A stretch of DNA of 64,000 bases, taken from the NCBI RefSeq assembly GCF_000956595.1, contig NZ_JYOO01000003.1, forward strand, positions 186,001-250,000. Reading direction: 5' to 3'. Below the pieces are notes generated by a model. The model worked only from the letters and a program-made list of their open reading frames with translations, was not told where the DNA came from and ran no database searches. The position numbers and the translations under genes were made by a program. This document shows positions 51,987 through 61,635 of the stretch, piece after piece. Within the stretch, counting starts at the first letter, position 1, and the number at the start of each line of letters is the position of its first letter. This stretch comes from Priestia aryabhattai B8W22 (lineage in GTDB: Bacteria > Bacillota > Bacilli > Bacillales > Bacillaceae_H).

Positions 51987-52718
51987 GTGATGGATGCCCT
52001 TATGTGGGGTGGTGTCTCAGGCTCAGCTGTACTAATTGGCGCCATTATAGCTATTTTTGTACCTTTAAAAAAACAGTTGACTGCTTATATTATGGCTTTT
52101 GGCACGGGCGTTTTGTTAGGAGCTGCTGCTTACGAGCTTATTCAAGATTCAGTAAAAGAAGCGGGAATTATTGCTTCTTCTTCAGGCTTCTTAACGGGTG
52201 CAGGACTCTTTACTCTTCTTGACATGACCTTAGCTAAAAAAGGCGCTCACAAAAGAAAACGTTCTAACCACCTTGTGCCCTCCAGCTCGGGACTAGCCAT
52301 TTTTATTGGTACCATTATGGATGCTATACCTGAGTCACTAATGATTGGCGCAAGTTTGATTGAACAGCATCACGTTAGCTGGCTGCTTGTTGTCTCTATT
52401 TTTATCAGTAATATACCGGAAGGAATCTCCGGGACAAGCGGACTACTAAAAAGCCAATACAGCCAAAAGAAAATTTTTTCATTATGGCTTTCAGTTTTTT
52501 TTATATCAGCTCTTTGCTCTTGGATTGGATACTTATTTCTTCAAGACGCTACCCCAAACATGATGGGTTTTATTGCATCATTCGCCGGGGGTGGAATTGT
52601 GGCAATGGTTGCTTCTACGATGTTGCCGGAAGCTTTTGAAGAAGGTGGTCCTGTTATTGGTTTTATTGCTTCATTAGGGTTATTAACTTCTATTATTTTG
52701 GATTATCTGTCTTTTTAA
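51987..52718 (+). CDS. ZIP-family metal transporter
   Basis: 243 residues with about eight membrane helices. IFIGTIMDAIPESLMIG (helix 4, metal-binding) and SIFISNIPEGISGTSGLL (helix 5) are ZIP motifs, here with Asn-Pro-Glu-Gly. The His/Lys-rich loop KKGAHKRKRSNH follows helix 3. Likely carries zinc or another divalent ion. Start GTG 51987 or ATG 51990. Confidence 0.82.
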   Translation: MMDALMWGGVSGSAVLIGAIIAIFVPLKKQLTAYIMAFGTGVLLGAAAYELIQDSVKEAGIIASSSGFLTGAGLFTLLDMTLAKKGAHKRKRSNHLVPSSSGLAIFIGTIMDAIPESLMIGASLIEQHHVSWLLVVSIFISNIPEGISGTSGLLKSQYSQKKIFSLWLSVFFISALCSWIGYLFLQDATPNMMGFIASFAGGGIVAMVASTMLPEAFEEGGPVIGFIASLGLLTSIILDYLSF

Positions 52719-52801
52719 TGAATAAACTTATATTTTGTATGAAACAAAATATATAGGTCTTTCGTCTTTACAAGTAGATATAAACAAAAGGAGTTACCAT
52801 T

Positions 52802-53347
52802 ATGAAAAAAACATATGTTTCTCTTACACTTTGTACAGTGTTCACTTGGCTATCAGGGTGTGCCTATGCACCTCATAATAATCTGTCTGCCGAAAGAGTC
52901 TCTGCTTCTTCTATTCATCGTACTTCTTCTTTAGAACGTGATACTTCAATAGAAGAAATTACAAATAAACTTCCAGGACACGTTTATTTAAAAGGTATAA
53001 CTTTTCAAAATGCGCAAAAACCTTACTACTTAGCAATTAACTACGCTGCAACAGGTAATCAGCATACGTTTGAAAAAAGCTGGACGTCTGTTAAAACCAA
53101 ACGTACACTTTTACATAACGCAACCATTTTACTTTCTGCCGTACAAAATGTCGACAGCGTTCACTTTACTATTAATACGACTATTCCTCAGACAATCACA
53201 ATTACTCGAAAAGAGTTAACCGACTTCTACGGAACAGATCTGCGGAATTATAATGACGGGAATCAAGTATGGAAAACAAAATATGAAAGGCAGCAAGAAA
53301 AAATCGAGAAATTTTATGATGCACATCCAATTACAGAAATGCAATAA
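52802..53347 (+). CDS. Lipoprotein with DUF4825-like domain
   Basis: 181 residues. Signal peptide with lipobox TWLSGCAY. The body includes GHVYLKGITFQNAQKPYYLAINY and LLHNATILLSAVQNVDSVHFTI, which I associate with DUF4825 lipoproteins of Bacillus, where the domain is often fused to regulators of beta-lactam response. Function unknown. A clean AAAGGAG site. Confidence 0.65.
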   Translation: MKKTYVSLTLCTVFTWLSGCAYAPHNNLSAERVSASSIHRTSSLERDTSIEEITNKLPGHVYLKGITFQNAQKPYYLAINYAATGNQHTFEKSWTSVKTKRTLLHNATILLSAVQNVDSVHFTINTTIPQTITITRKELTDFYGTDLRNYNDGNQVWKTKYERQQEKIEKFYDAHPITEMQ

Positions 53348-53373
53348 AAGCGGCCGGTGGCCGCTTTTTAAAG
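53348..53373. terminator. Bidirectional terminator
   Basis: AAAAGCGGCC-GGT-GGCCGCTTTTT. Confidence 0.85.
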
Positions 53374-54270
53374 TTGTTTTTTCATAAACACCTGCTCAAG
53401 TTTGATTCCTTCATCTGTATATAAATCTTGAAAGCCAAATAATTTTAACATTTTCACGAGTAAGCTATTCCTTTTTTCAGGTAGATTATATGTATTGTAA
53501 GCAATTGGCCCATACATATTAAAAATGGATATCAATAAAAAGTTTAGAACTTCCTCGGAATTTGAGATATGTTCCTTAACGCTTCCTTGATAAAAAGTAA
53601 CGGAATTCACAATGCCTATGGAAGAAAAGTTCTTTTGAAATAATAGATAGCCAACTTCTTCGTTTTTTTCATTCAACGCAATAAACGATTCTCCATCACG
53701 AATACAGTCAAATTGATTTTTCTACGGAACGTCGTATGTATAAAAGGATAGGTTCTGAATATCTTTTACAACTCTTCGTTTTAGCGAATACGTAAACGAA
53801 TTTTTCTTTTCAAGTAAAGAAGCGCGAAAACTTCCTCTATGTTTTAGAAATAAAAGCGCATCTACAATCTCATATCCGTATTTTTGATAAAGGTAAATGG
53901 CTTTTTCATTCACTTTAAATGCTTCCAGACTGGCTTCCACTACTCCTTGCTGTTGATATCTCTCAAGTGTGGCTTTTAGCAAGGCTTCACCAATCCCCAT
54001 TTTTCGGTAAGGTAAAGCTACGCTTGTACCTCCATTCCAAGCGTGTTTTTTTCCTTTGACTCTTTTTATTCCATTTAACATAATTCCAGCTGGTGTGTCA
54101 TTATAAAAAGCGACAAAAGAATGATCGACAGATAGCTGATCCAAACCAAACCTACAAATGAATTGATCTAGTGACATCTCAAGTGGAAGATAATAATCTT
54201 CAAAACCTTTATTAAATGCTTGTAGCGCATCGGAAAAAGAACACTGGCTTAGGGGCTTAATTATAATCAC
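53368..54270 (-). pseudogene. GNAT acetyltransferase interrupted by an in-frame TAG
   Basis: Residues 1-182 form a GNAT domain (GTSVALPYRKMGIGEALLKATLERYQQQGVVEASLEAFKVNEKAIYLYQKYGYE). The TAG at 53722-53724 follows FYTYDVP and the same frame continues KNQFDCIRDGESFIALNEKNEEVGYLLF for 117 more residues, which would be a second, divergent GNAT-like half. TGG to TAG (W to stop) is the simplest origin. Not a frameshift, unlike the other broken genes here. The first half might still fold alone. Confidence 0.7.
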
Positions 54271-54353
54271 AGGACATTCCTTCCTTTTTTAAAAAGATCA
54301 TAAGCTAAAAAAGTATCAATAACATTCTAAATTTTTTTGGTTTTTAAAAGAAA

Positions 54354-54392
54354 AGAAAGAGACATATCCTTTATACACCCTGTCTCTTCCTT
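54354..54392 (-). terminator. Terminator of the amidase gene
   Basis: AAGAGACA...TGTCTCTT hairpin followed by a T-rich run on the minus strand. Confidence 0.7.
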
Positions 54393-54410
54393 TTTTGTTA
54401 CCACTCTATT

Positions 54411-56270
54411 CTATTGTCTTTTAACCTCTACATCCGAAGCTTTTACAAACGCATAGCGGTGATTAAAATAAATTTGATAATATTCATCTTTTCCAACAAT
54501 CATTTTGTGATCGTTTGGATTTGTTGTAAAATTGGGTGCATAGTAATAGTCACTCTTTACTTTTTCTACCCCTACGTACACCTGATCCGGAGAGATTGTA
54601 TACTGAAGTGGGACCATGTCTTTAACCGGGATATCAGAAGGATAAGCCGAAGCTTCCGGGAAAGCTCCTCCGTACACTTGAATGCTTTCTTTTCCTGCTT
54701 TTGGCGTTAATAATATGCCCGTACCTTTACTCGTATTTTGATTATGCGGATTATAAAACCACGCTTTTTGTCCTCCGTACCAAATTGCTGTCCATTCTCC
54801 TTTTGTCTCAGCCACTGCATACGTTTGTCCAGTTACAGCTTTGCTTCCCCAGTCTAACGTTTGTTTCGTTCCTGGCCCTGAAGCTGCAGGCTCATTCAGT
54901 AGCGGCGAATCATTGCTAGGAGCTTGATGCAAATACACAAAGTTGGCCGGCTGCTTTGGTGCATCTGATACCTCCGGCTGATTGTTTTTAAAGACGGGAT
55001 TAATTGTAACGGCTAGTTTGTTTGTATGCTGGCGCTCGACTGGGCTTCCTACTAAATCCATATAGTGCCCCCAATCCCAAAACGGCCCAGGATCTGAATG
55101 CATACCTGATTGAGCCTTAGGAGACAAACCCGGTACCTCGTCATGACCGATAATATGAGCTCGGTCTAATGGAATATTATATTCTTTGGCAAGGTGGCGT
55201 ACGAGTCTTGCTGAAGAACGGTACATTTCTTCTGTAAACCACGTGGATCCTTCAAGGGCGAACCCTTCATGTTCAATTCCAATACTGTGCGTATTAAAAT
55301 ACCAGTTTCCTGCATGCCATGCTACATCTTTGTTATCAATCATCTGTGCAATGTGGCCATCACTTGAACGTATGACATAGTTTGCAGCTGCTCTATTAGG
55401 GTTAGCAAATAAATCAATCGTTCCGTCATAACTTACTTCTGTATCATGAATAACAATATAGCGAACATCTGATTTTTGACGATTTGCAAGATCATAGTTT
55501 CCGTAATCTGAAGGACTTTCGCTGAATTTCCCGTAAAAAGCAGGAATGTATTCACATTTTAAAGATGCCGGACAATCCGCTTTATTCGTATTGGAATTTT
55601 CAGCGCGAGGAATCGACATATCTATATTTTGAGGAGAAATTTTAAGATGCTGTCCGTCTGATGTTGTACGCTCTGCTCCTTTTTCCAGCGTTTCATATAC
55701 ATCATCGGCAAATACTTGAGCGTTTTCTTTATCCTGAGAAGAACTGTAAGCGGCGACTGCATCGTACCATTTCTGATCAGTAGACGGTACGTTTCCATTT
55801 TTGTCTTTTGCCATAAAGGCTAGTACAGCAGCTCCACCGCGAATATTTTGCACAGGATCGTTTTTTAATCTTTCTTTATCGGACTTAAGCAGCTTAGCAG
55901 CTAAGGAGAGCGTTTGCTGTTTGTCATATGCTGGTTGTGAAGACGCAGTTCCGTTTCCTTTTCCATCCTCTAAAGAAGGGATGTCTGTTAAATGCATCAG
56001 ACCGTATCCGCCGGCTGCGCTAGGTTTTCCATTATGACTTTCCCAGCGCGACTTGTTGTAGGAAATTGCTTTTAAAAGCGAAGCTGGCACACCAAATTCT
56101 TTAGATGCTTGTACAAATGCCAGCTCCAAAGAATCCGACTGATTCTCTGCAGCCTGAGCGACTGCAGGCGCTTGTAGCGAATGAATAGGCGTATAAGATG
56201 TACACATGACCCCAGCCGCAAGCATAGCTCCCCCTATCTTGTTTAGTTTTAATCGTTTTTTTAGTTTCAA
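54411..56270 (-). CDS. Secreted N-acetylmuramoyl-L-alanine amidase with a lysozyme-like N-terminal domain
   Basis: 619 residues. Signal peptide (LKKRLKLNKIGGAMLAAGVMCTSYTP...AQAA), then a transglycosylase-like region (about 45-190: EFGVPASLLKAISYNKSRWE, AAGGYGLMHLTD). An amidase_2 domain follows (about 245-430: VRYIVIHDTEVSYDG, SIGIEHEG, IIGHDEVPG, HSDPGPFWDW) with its zinc His residues and catalytic Glu. The C-terminus has SH3-like wall-binding repeats. TTG start 56270, 6 nt from GGGGGAGG. Cuts the peptide off muramic acid in the wall. Confidence 0.85.
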   Translation of the reverse strand: MKLKKRLKLNKIGGAMLAAGVMCTSYTPIHSLQAPAVAQAAENQSDSLELAFVQASKEFGVPASLLKAISYNKSRWESHNGKPSAAGGYGLMHLTDIPSLEDGKGNGTASSQPAYDKQQTLSLAAKLLKSDKERLKNDPVQNIRGGAAVLAFMAKDKNGNVPSTDQKWYDAVAAYSSSQDKENAQVFADDVYETLEKGAERTTSDGQHLKISPQNIDMSIPRAENSNTNKADCPASLKCEYIPAFYGKFSESPSDYGNYDLANRQKSDVRYIVIHDTEVSYDGTIDLFANPNRAAANYVIRSSDGHIAQMIDNKDVAWHAGNWYFNTHSIGIEHEGFALEGSTWFTEEMYRSSARLVRHLAKEYNIPLDRAHIIGHDEVPGLSPKAQSGMHSDPGPFWDWGHYMDLVGSPVERQHTNKLAVTINPVFKNNQPEVSDAPKQPANFVYLHQAPSNDSPLLNEPAASGPGTKQTLDWGSKAVTGQTYAVAETKGEWTAIWYGGQKAWFYNPHNQNTSKGTGILLTPKAGKESIQVYGGAFPEASAYPSDIPVKDMVPLQYTISPDQVYVGVEKVKSDYYYAPNFTTNPNDHKMIVGKDEYYQIYFNHRYAFVKASDVEVKRQ

Positions 56271-56742
56271 ACGTATTCCTCCCCCGTAAAGTATGTAAAT
56301 GAGGTAAATAAAGACATAATATGACTTTACCTCGTTCTCAACCATTTCGTCTTCTTTCTTTCTATTCCCTTGAGACAATAGTCTAGAAGATTCGACAGAG
56401 TTACTAGGAGGAAAGATGTGGTACGATGAAAAATTGATAAAAATCATCCCTCTTCTTTAAAGCTGCGCTATCAAAAATGCTTGAGGACAACAGCGGTACA
56501 TTCATCCCTTTTGCTGCTTTATTAAAAAGGCAGCAATATTGTAGATAATGTCATTCCTTCTATAATTCAACTATTACTAAACCAAATTTCTTAATTTACC
56601 AGTTTTTTAACAGACTGTACGTTCGATATTTTAGTAACTTTTCACCATAGTTAACCATGGAAAAGGTTGCTATTATTAAAGACAAGAGAATGTTTACATA
56701 TGATTGAACGCAGCAAGAACTGCTCTTGAAAGGAGATACCTT
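56271..56742. other. Intergenic region of about 470 bp
   Basis: Holds an inverted repeat GAGGTAAA-N17-TTTACCTC near 56300-56333, a 14-codon ORF on the plus strand (56416-56460) with AGGAGG 4 nt before its ATG, and a small hairpin near 56512-56534 (GCTGC...GCAGC). No confident gene. Confidence 0.5.
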
Positions 56743-57123
56743 ATGAGAGGACACAGCATTCCAGCAATTAAGTTAAATGAAGAAGAAAAAGAAAAACTAG
56801 AGGAACTTATTGAACACTATAATTTAAAACGAACGTCTCTCATTCGAAAATTTATTATGGATGGAAAAGTTAAGCCGCCTTTAATCGGCAAAGAAGCAGG
56901 TGTGGAACTATTAGTTAACCTGCGAAAAATTGAGTCTGAGCTAAGCCGGCTAAGCAATAATATGCATCAAATCGCAAAGTATTTACATAAACCAAAAGAT
57001 AAGCAAAATCATTCACAGAACCTTGAAGAAATCCTGTTAGAAATGATGAAAAAACAAAAACATGTGCAAGAAGATGTAGAAACTATTTCAGAGCAGCTTA
57101 GCGATCATTTATACGTTAAATAG
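56743..57123 (+). CDS. MobC-like ribbon-helix-helix protein
   Basis: 126 residues. N-terminal ribbon-helix-helix (IPAIKLNEEEKEKLEELIEHYNLKRTSLIRKFIMDG), then LLVNLRKIESELSRLSNNMHQIAKYL, resembling the relaxosome protein MobC. No relaxase or other plasmid gene is near. It may be a chromosomal DNA-binding relative or a trace of a mobile element. AAAGGAG 7 nt before the ATG; terminator follows. Confidence 0.6.
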   Translation: MRGHSIPAIKLNEEEKEKLEELIEHYNLKRTSLIRKFIMDGKVKPPLIGKEAGVELLVNLRKIESELSRLSNNMHQIAKYLHKPKDKQNHSQNLEEILLEMMKKQKHVQEDVETISEQLSDHLYVK

Positions 57124-57126
57124 AGA

Positions 57127-57163
57127 AAAAACGCTCTTTTCATTTCAGAAAGAGCGTTTTTTA
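57127..57163 (+). terminator. Intrinsic terminator
   Basis: AAAAAACGCTCTTT-TCATTTCAG-AAAGAGCGTTTTTT. Confidence 0.85.
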
Positions 57164-57178
57164 TAAAGAAGTAGGGAT

Positions 57179-57352
57179 TTAAATACTTTTTTTCATGCCG
57201 CACTTTGCGCATGTACGGATAAAAATAAAGTCTTTTACTAAGCTTTTAAATTTCACATGTCCACAGTTATCGCATCTGCCTGCAACTTTATCCGGAAACT
57301 CCTCATAGACATATACTTTTGTTAAGTCAATCGCTTCTTGTTGTTCTTCCAT
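57179..57352 (-). CDS. Small zinc-ribbon protein
   Basis: 57 residues, acidic start (MEEQQEAIDLTKVYVYEEFPDK), then GRCDNCGH and RTCAKCGM as a Cys4 ribbon. AAAGGTG 8 nt before the ATG at 57352. Function unknown. Confidence 0.6.
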   Translation of the reverse strand: MEEQQEAIDLTKVYVYEEFPDKVAGRCDNCGHVKFKSLVKDFIFIRTCAKCGMKKSI

Positions 57353-57457
57353 TTCCATCACACCTTTATGCATCTTTACGATTCAGCTCTTTATATTCTA
57401 TCAAAAATAAGTAAAATTACTAGGGTGAAAGCTTCAAAAAACAAGCAGGTTTTTTTA

Positions 57458-58456
57458 CTATTTTTTTATCCGTTCAGCTTTATACCACCATTTTTCTCTA
57501 TCTAAAAATGCTTTTACATTCAGTATTTTTTTATCGTGAAGTGTAATGATGGCTACCGAAGCTCCTTCTTCGGAAAAGGTTGCGGCTGTTTCTAATTTTT
57601 CTTCCGTCACAAACAATTTTAATGCTTCCACATCTTCTTTTGTTAATTCCGCAGTTGTGATAGTTTCTCCTTCAATCATTGTATCTTTTTTTTCAATAAA
57701 ATGTTCTCTATCAATTATCCAGGCTGCATGTGTTTCACTATAAACTTGAAAGAGGGTATTCTTTTTTAAAGAACCTGTTCTCCCTGACATATTTGCATCC
57801 TTATACGTATAGGTATCCTCGGTTGTTTTTATCCATAAAGGTTTATATAAAGAAGTAGGTTTTGAAAAACTTTCCGCGTCAGAGGCTTCCACAGACTTTG
57901 TGGCCGTAGGCTCCAAGTTTAAAAACTGCGCAATCCCTTTTGCATATGCCACCCCCATATCTTTTAGAAATTGAGGGTTTTTTAAGAGCTTTGCATCGTG
58001 TTCTGTATCAATAAACCCAATTTCAGTTAGTACAGACGGCATATATGAACGCCTTAACACACTATAATTAGCCAATTTTCTGCCTCGGTTAGAGTGGTTG
58101 TATTTGGTGAGAACAAATTTCACATGATCATGAATATCGTTTCGGAACACAATGGTTTGGTTATTTATATTTTTGCTATAAATAAAATCTTCATATCCCG
58201 TTTCGCCGCCTGAATTTATATGAATAGATAAGTATACATCAGCACCCCACGCATTGGCATTGTTGACCCGTTCATTTAATGACAAAAACACATCGGCTGT
58301 ACGCGTTGTATAAAAAGAAAATCCTTGATAGTGAGTAGAAAGAAAAGAGATGATGTGCTGTTGAACAGCTAACACTACGTCTTTTTCATATAATCCGCTG
58401 GCTACAGCCCCTAGATCTGCCCCTCCGTGACCTGCATCTAAATAAATTTTTTTCAT
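57458..58456 (-). CDS. N-acetylmuramoyl-L-alanine amidase (amidase_3)
   Basis: 332 residues. IYLDAGHGGADLGAVASGLYEKD and SIHINSGG hold zinc ligands and TEIGFIDTEHD the catalytic Glu of CwlC/LytC-type amidases (about 1-180). The C-terminal 150 residues have an SH3-like region (YTYKDANMSGRTGSLKKN) but no clear repeats. No signal peptide, so, like CwlC, it may act when the mother cell lyses or be released without a leader. Monocistronic. Confidence 0.83.
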   Translation of the reverse strand: MKKIYLDAGHGGADLGAVASGLYEKDVVLAVQQHIISFLSTHYQGFSFYTTRTADVFLSLNERVNNANAWGADVYLSIHINSGGETGYEDFIYSKNINNQTIVFRNDIHDHVKFVLTKYNHSNRGRKLANYSVLRRSYMPSVLTEIGFIDTEHDAKLLKNPQFLKDMGVAYAKGIAQFLNLEPTATKSVEASDAESFSKPTSLYKPLWIKTTEDTYTYKDANMSGRTGSLKKNTLFQVYSETHAAWIIDREHFIEKKDTMIEGETITTAELTKEDVEALKLFVTEEKLETAATFSEEGASVAIITLHDKKILNVKAFLDREKWWYKAERIKK

Positions 58457-58552
58457 ATAACCTGTCTCCTCCTTATCCGTAGCATATGCATGAATAAGCG
58501 AAGACGTTTGTTATACAAAACTACTTTTATGTATAAAACTTTTTGCTATGGC

Positions 58553-59089
58553 TCATTTAGAAGTCTTTACAACTGATTTACCATAGCTGGTAACATCAAA
58601 ATATGTATTTGATCCATCGTCTTCATTGATCACAACATCTAAGTCATGAAAATAACGATGAAGTTCTTTTAACAGTGCTTGATCTTTCGTCTGCTCTAGC
58701 TGTCCAGCGAGCTTCTCCATATGCTCAAAGTCTTTCTTTAAAACAGAATCTTTTACTTCAATCGTCCCAATCGTATTTTTAATGGCTGTCGCTTCTTCTT
58801 GTACGGCAGACCAGTCTGGGTGCTCAATGGCACTCCACCCCGTCAAATCATTTAGTACGTCATGATGTTCAGCTATAAAATCTTTTGCCTGCTGATCGCT
58901 GCTTTCCAACTTATCAACTTTTTGTTGATTCACTTTAATGGCACTTGCTTTTATACTTTGCTGTGATAAAAAAGGAATTTTTCCGTTTTGGTACAATATC
59001 CATCCTGTCGCTCCTCCACCGACTAAAAAAACGGATAAAGATATCCAAATAATCATATGCTCCTTCTTACTTTTATGTCTTTTTTCCAT
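58553..59089 (-). CDS. Membrane-anchored protein of unknown function
   Basis: 178 residues. One N-terminal helix (MIIWISLSVFLVGGGATGWILY) after a basic start, then an extracytoplasmic helical domain (VDKLESSDQQAKDFIAEHHDVLNDLTGW...LLKELHRYFHDLDVVINEDD). No family recognised. AAAGGAGT precedes the ATG. Confidence 0.6.
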   Translation of the reverse strand: MEKRHKSKKEHMIIWISLSVFLVGGGATGWILYQNGKIPFLSQQSIKASAIKVNQQKVDKLESSDQQAKDFIAEHHDVLNDLTGWSAIEHPDWSAVQEEATAIKNTIGTIEVKDSVLKKDFEHMEKLAGQLEQTKDQALLKELHRYFHDLDVVINEDDGSNTYFDVTSYGKSVVKTSK

Positions 59090-59275
59090 TTGACTCCTTT
59101 CCGGGTATTCAAAACCCTTTAGGCCTTATGAACTGAAACGAATAACCTACAAAAAGAATTTTACCATATTTTTAATATTAAAAATATTAAAAAAGGTCGA
59201 GACATAACTAAATTAATTCAATCTAAAGACGAGCAAACGGGAAACATGAGCTCATATGGATGGCTTGTTACACGG

Positions 59276-59338
59276 CCGTTGATTTCCATGCAAGACTTTG
59301 CTTTCGCGGGAGTCTTCACCTTGCCCTCCAATCAACTG
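59276..59338. repeat. Short imperfect palindromic intergenic element
   Basis: Begins CCGTTGATTTCC and ends CCAATCAACTG. The ends form GTTGATT/AATCAAC and the middle has AAGACT...AGTCTT and a CTTTCGCGGG loop. This recalls a common Bacillus intergenic repeat beginning GTTGATTGGAG with GACTCC and GCGGG inside, in a shortened form. Copy number cannot be judged here. Confidence 0.5.
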
Positions 59339-59386
59339 CTAAAGGGAATTAAACAGATGAAACCTGCGTTCACCATAACAAAAAAA

Positions 59387-59430
59387 ACGAACTATCAATC
59401 AAAAGATTTCGATTAATAGTTCATTTTTCA
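59387..59430 (-). terminator. Terminator of ribR-ytnJ
   Basis: GAACTAT-CAATC...GATT-AATAGTTC hairpin with T8 on the minus side. Confidence 0.75.
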
Positions 59431-59472
59431 CTTCAGCTAAAATAATTTTTTCCCGGTATCTTTGAATCTACT

Positions 59473-60795
59473 TCAGTTAACTTTCACCTGTGTGTAGCGA
59501 TTTTTAGGAACATTCAGCTGCAAGTTACTTCTTAACGTACTCCCTTCGTATTCTGTACGATATAAGCCTCTTTCTTGCAGTATTGGTACAACGTGTTCAA
59601 CAAAGTCATCTAAGCCATGCGGAACGCTTGAATGAATAATAAAGCCGTCAGCTCCTTTTTCTTCAAACCACTGTTCCATCAAATTAGCGATATGCTCTGG
59701 CGTCCCAATAAATTGTGTTTTAGGTGTAGCAATTCGCAGCGCTGCTTCTCGGAGTGTCCACTTATATTTTTTAGCATTTTCTCTAATTTTGTCGGTTGTA
59801 CTTCGGAAACTATTACTTCCTATATCCCCTAAGTCAGGAAATGCCTCCTCTAATGGAAACTGTGAAAAATCAAAATGATCGAAAAAGCGTCCTAAATAGT
59901 TTAGCGCATGTTCAATTGTTACCAATTGAGCAAGTTCTTCATATTTTCTTTCGGCTTCTTCGGTTGTACTACCAATAATAGGACCTATTCCCGGGAAAAT
60001 TAAAAGTTCGTTTTCATTGCGCCCTTGCGCTGCGGCTCTTGATTTTACATCTTGGTAAAAAGCTTTTGCTTCTTCTAAATTATCTTGTCCCGTAAACACT
60101 GCGTCAGCCGTTTTTGCGGCTAGATCTTTGCCGCTTTCAGAAGAGCCTGCTTGAAACACTACGGGCTGCCCCTGAGCTGAGCGGCCAATGTTTAACGGGC
60201 CTTCTACAGAAAAAAATTCGCCTTTGTGATGCAATCGGTGCAGCTTTTTCTCCTCAAAAAATTGTCCGGTTTCTTTATTTCGAATAAAAGCATCATCTTC
60301 CCAAGAATCCCATAATCCCTTTGTTACTTCTAGAAACTCTTCAGCTATTCTATAGCGTTTGTCATGAGTGGGGTGCTCTTTTCCATAGTTAAGCGCAGAT
60401 CCTTCTAATGGAGATGTGACAACATTCCATCCCGCTCGGCCGCTGCTAATATGATCAAGTGAAGCAAATTGTCTAGCCACCGTAAACGGTTCGCTATACG
60501 AAGTCGATAGAGTGCCGACTAAACCAATATGAGAAGTGACAGAAGCAAGTGCTGATAGAATAGTAAGAGGTTCAAAACGATTCAAAAAATGCGGAAGCGA
60601 TTTTTCATTAATATATAACCCATCGGCAATGAACACTAAATCAAATTTTCCTTCTTCCGCTTTTTGAGCCTGCTGCTTGTAAAAATCGAAATTTACGCTG
60701 GCATCTGACAAAATTTCAGGGTGTCTCCACGCCCCCATATTTCCTCCGACTCCATGAATAATAGCCCCTAGCTTTAATTGTCTTTGATGTGTCAT
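59473..60795 (-). CDS. ytnJ: Flavin-dependent monooxygenase of the NtaA/SnaA/DszA type
   Basis: 440 residues (B. subtilis YtnJ is of similar length). [19 protein letters not shown] starts the bacterial luciferase-like fold; [53 protein letters not shown] and [12 protein letters not shown] are family signatures. Uses FMNH2 from a partner reductase to oxidise a sulfur or nitrogen compound. Starts 1 bp after ribR. In B. subtilis both genes belong to the ytmI sulfur operon. Confidence 0.88.
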   Translation of the reverse strand: MTHQRQLKLGAIIHGVGGNMGAWRHPEILSDASVNFDFYKQQAQKAEEGKFDLVFIADGLYINEKSLPHFLNRFEPLTILSALASVTSHIGLVGTLSTSYSEPFTVARQFASLDHISSGRAGWNVVTSPLEGSALNYGKEHPTHDKRYRIAEEFLEVTKGLWDSWEDDAFIRNKETGQFFEEKKLHRLHHKGEFFSVEGPLNIGRSAQGQPVVFQAGSSESGKDLAAKTADAVFTGQDNLEEAKAFYQDVKSRAAAQGRNENELLIFPGIGPIIGSTTEEAERKYEELAQLVTIEHALNYLGRFFDHFDFSQFPLEEAFPDLGDIGSNSFRSTTDKIRENAKKYKWTLREAALRIATPKTQFIGTPEHIANLMEQWFEEKGADGFIIHSSVPHGLDDFVEHVVPILQERGLYRTEYEGSTLRSNLQLNVPKNRYTQVKVN

Positions 60796-60796
60796 A

Positions 60797-61519
60797 TTAC
60801 CATTCTCCTTTTTCATACCCATTCATAAATTCTCGTAATTGATTGGTTAAACCGCCTGCTCCAAAGCGAAGGACTCCTTCTTTTTCTATCTTTCTTTCAT
60901 TTCCTTCTTGTGCAAATTGTAAAAAAGCGATAACGTGAACTCTTCTAGGGTAAATATTTTCAATTCCTTCGTCATAAAACCATTGATCGATTGTATTGTA
61001 AATCCCTTTATTGACTCTGAATTGACTGTGGCACCAATTAAAAAACTGTAGATCAGGAAGATTTAAATACCGCGCTTGCCCTAGCTTGGAAGCTGTATGT
61101 TCACTAGATACATAGCCCATATGTTGAAATCTTTGCTTAACTTGCAGCGTATCGGCTTTAATTTGATGCTTTAAAAACTCAATAGAAGGGAACTTTTTCT
61201 CTCCTCGCACCCGAAAGATCACGTCGCATTGAACTGTCTCTCCATAAATAACGTCGTTAAAATCCAAAATATGAACCTCAAATGTTTTAGATAGTTCCGA
61301 TCCAAATGTCGGCTTAACGCCTACATTCATAACTCCTATATGTTCAAGTCCCCGCAGATGAACGAGGACACCATACACGCCATTTTTTAATTCCTCATGC
61401 TGAGTATCTATATTAGCTGTTGGAAAACCCAAATGTCTTCCTTGCTGCCTTCCAGGTACAACCAGGCCTTTTATAATAAGTTTTTTGCTTGTTTTAGCTT
61501 TTAATGCTCCTCTATTCAC
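60797..61519 (-). CDS. ribR: Riboflavin kinase / FMN-riboswitch regulator RibR
   Basis: About 240 residues. The flavokinase domain has [39 protein letters not shown] and TFEVHILDF; the C-terminal half ([35 protein letters not shown]...[16 protein letters not shown]) matches RibR, whose C-terminal part binds FMN riboswitches so that flavin synthesis continues during sulfur growth. GTG at 61519 (or 61528) after AAGGGTG. Together with ytnJ it supplies FMN for flavin-dependent sulfur use. Confidence 0.88.
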   Translation of the reverse strand: MNRGALKAKTSKKLIIKGLVVPGRQQGRHLGFPTANIDTQHEELKNGVYGVLVHLRGLEHIGVMNVGVKPTFGSELSKTFEVHILDFNDVIYGETVQCDVIFRVRGEKKFPSIEFLKHQIKADTLQVKQRFQHMGYVSSEHTASKLGQARYLNLPDLQFFNWCHSQFRVNKGIYNTIDQWFYDEGIENIYPRRVHVIAFLQFAQEGNERKIEKEGVLRFGAGGLTNQLREFMNGYEKGEW

Positions 61520-61550
61520 TACGTTCACCCTTCTTCCCTTAAGTCTAGTT

Positions 61551-61610
61551 AAAAATAAAAGGTTCTTTGCACAATGCGTGACATTGTGCAAAGAACCTCT
61601 AGTGATCTAG
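61551..61610 (-). promoter_or_regulatory. Attenuator-type leader L4 upstream of ribR
   Basis: Perfect 16-bp stem GGTTCTTTGCACAATG/CATTGTGCAAAGAACC with a 5-nt loop and a T-rich tail (61551-61597), preceded directly by CTAG-ATCA-CTAG (61599-61610). Placed between the promoter and ribR as in L1-L3; the small hairpin resembles theirs only weakly. Confidence 0.6.
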
Positions 61611-61635
61611 TCGGTTTGTTTAATTTGATGATTTT

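Noticed and set aside
54414-56037. Plus-strand ORFs opposite the amidase gene
   Set aside because: Antisense shadows with no recognisable domain or ribosome binding site.
61520-61591. N-terminal extension of RibR
   Set aside because: The extra codons begin at a TTG inside the terminator stem. The GTG codons at 61528 and 61519 have ribosome binding sites.
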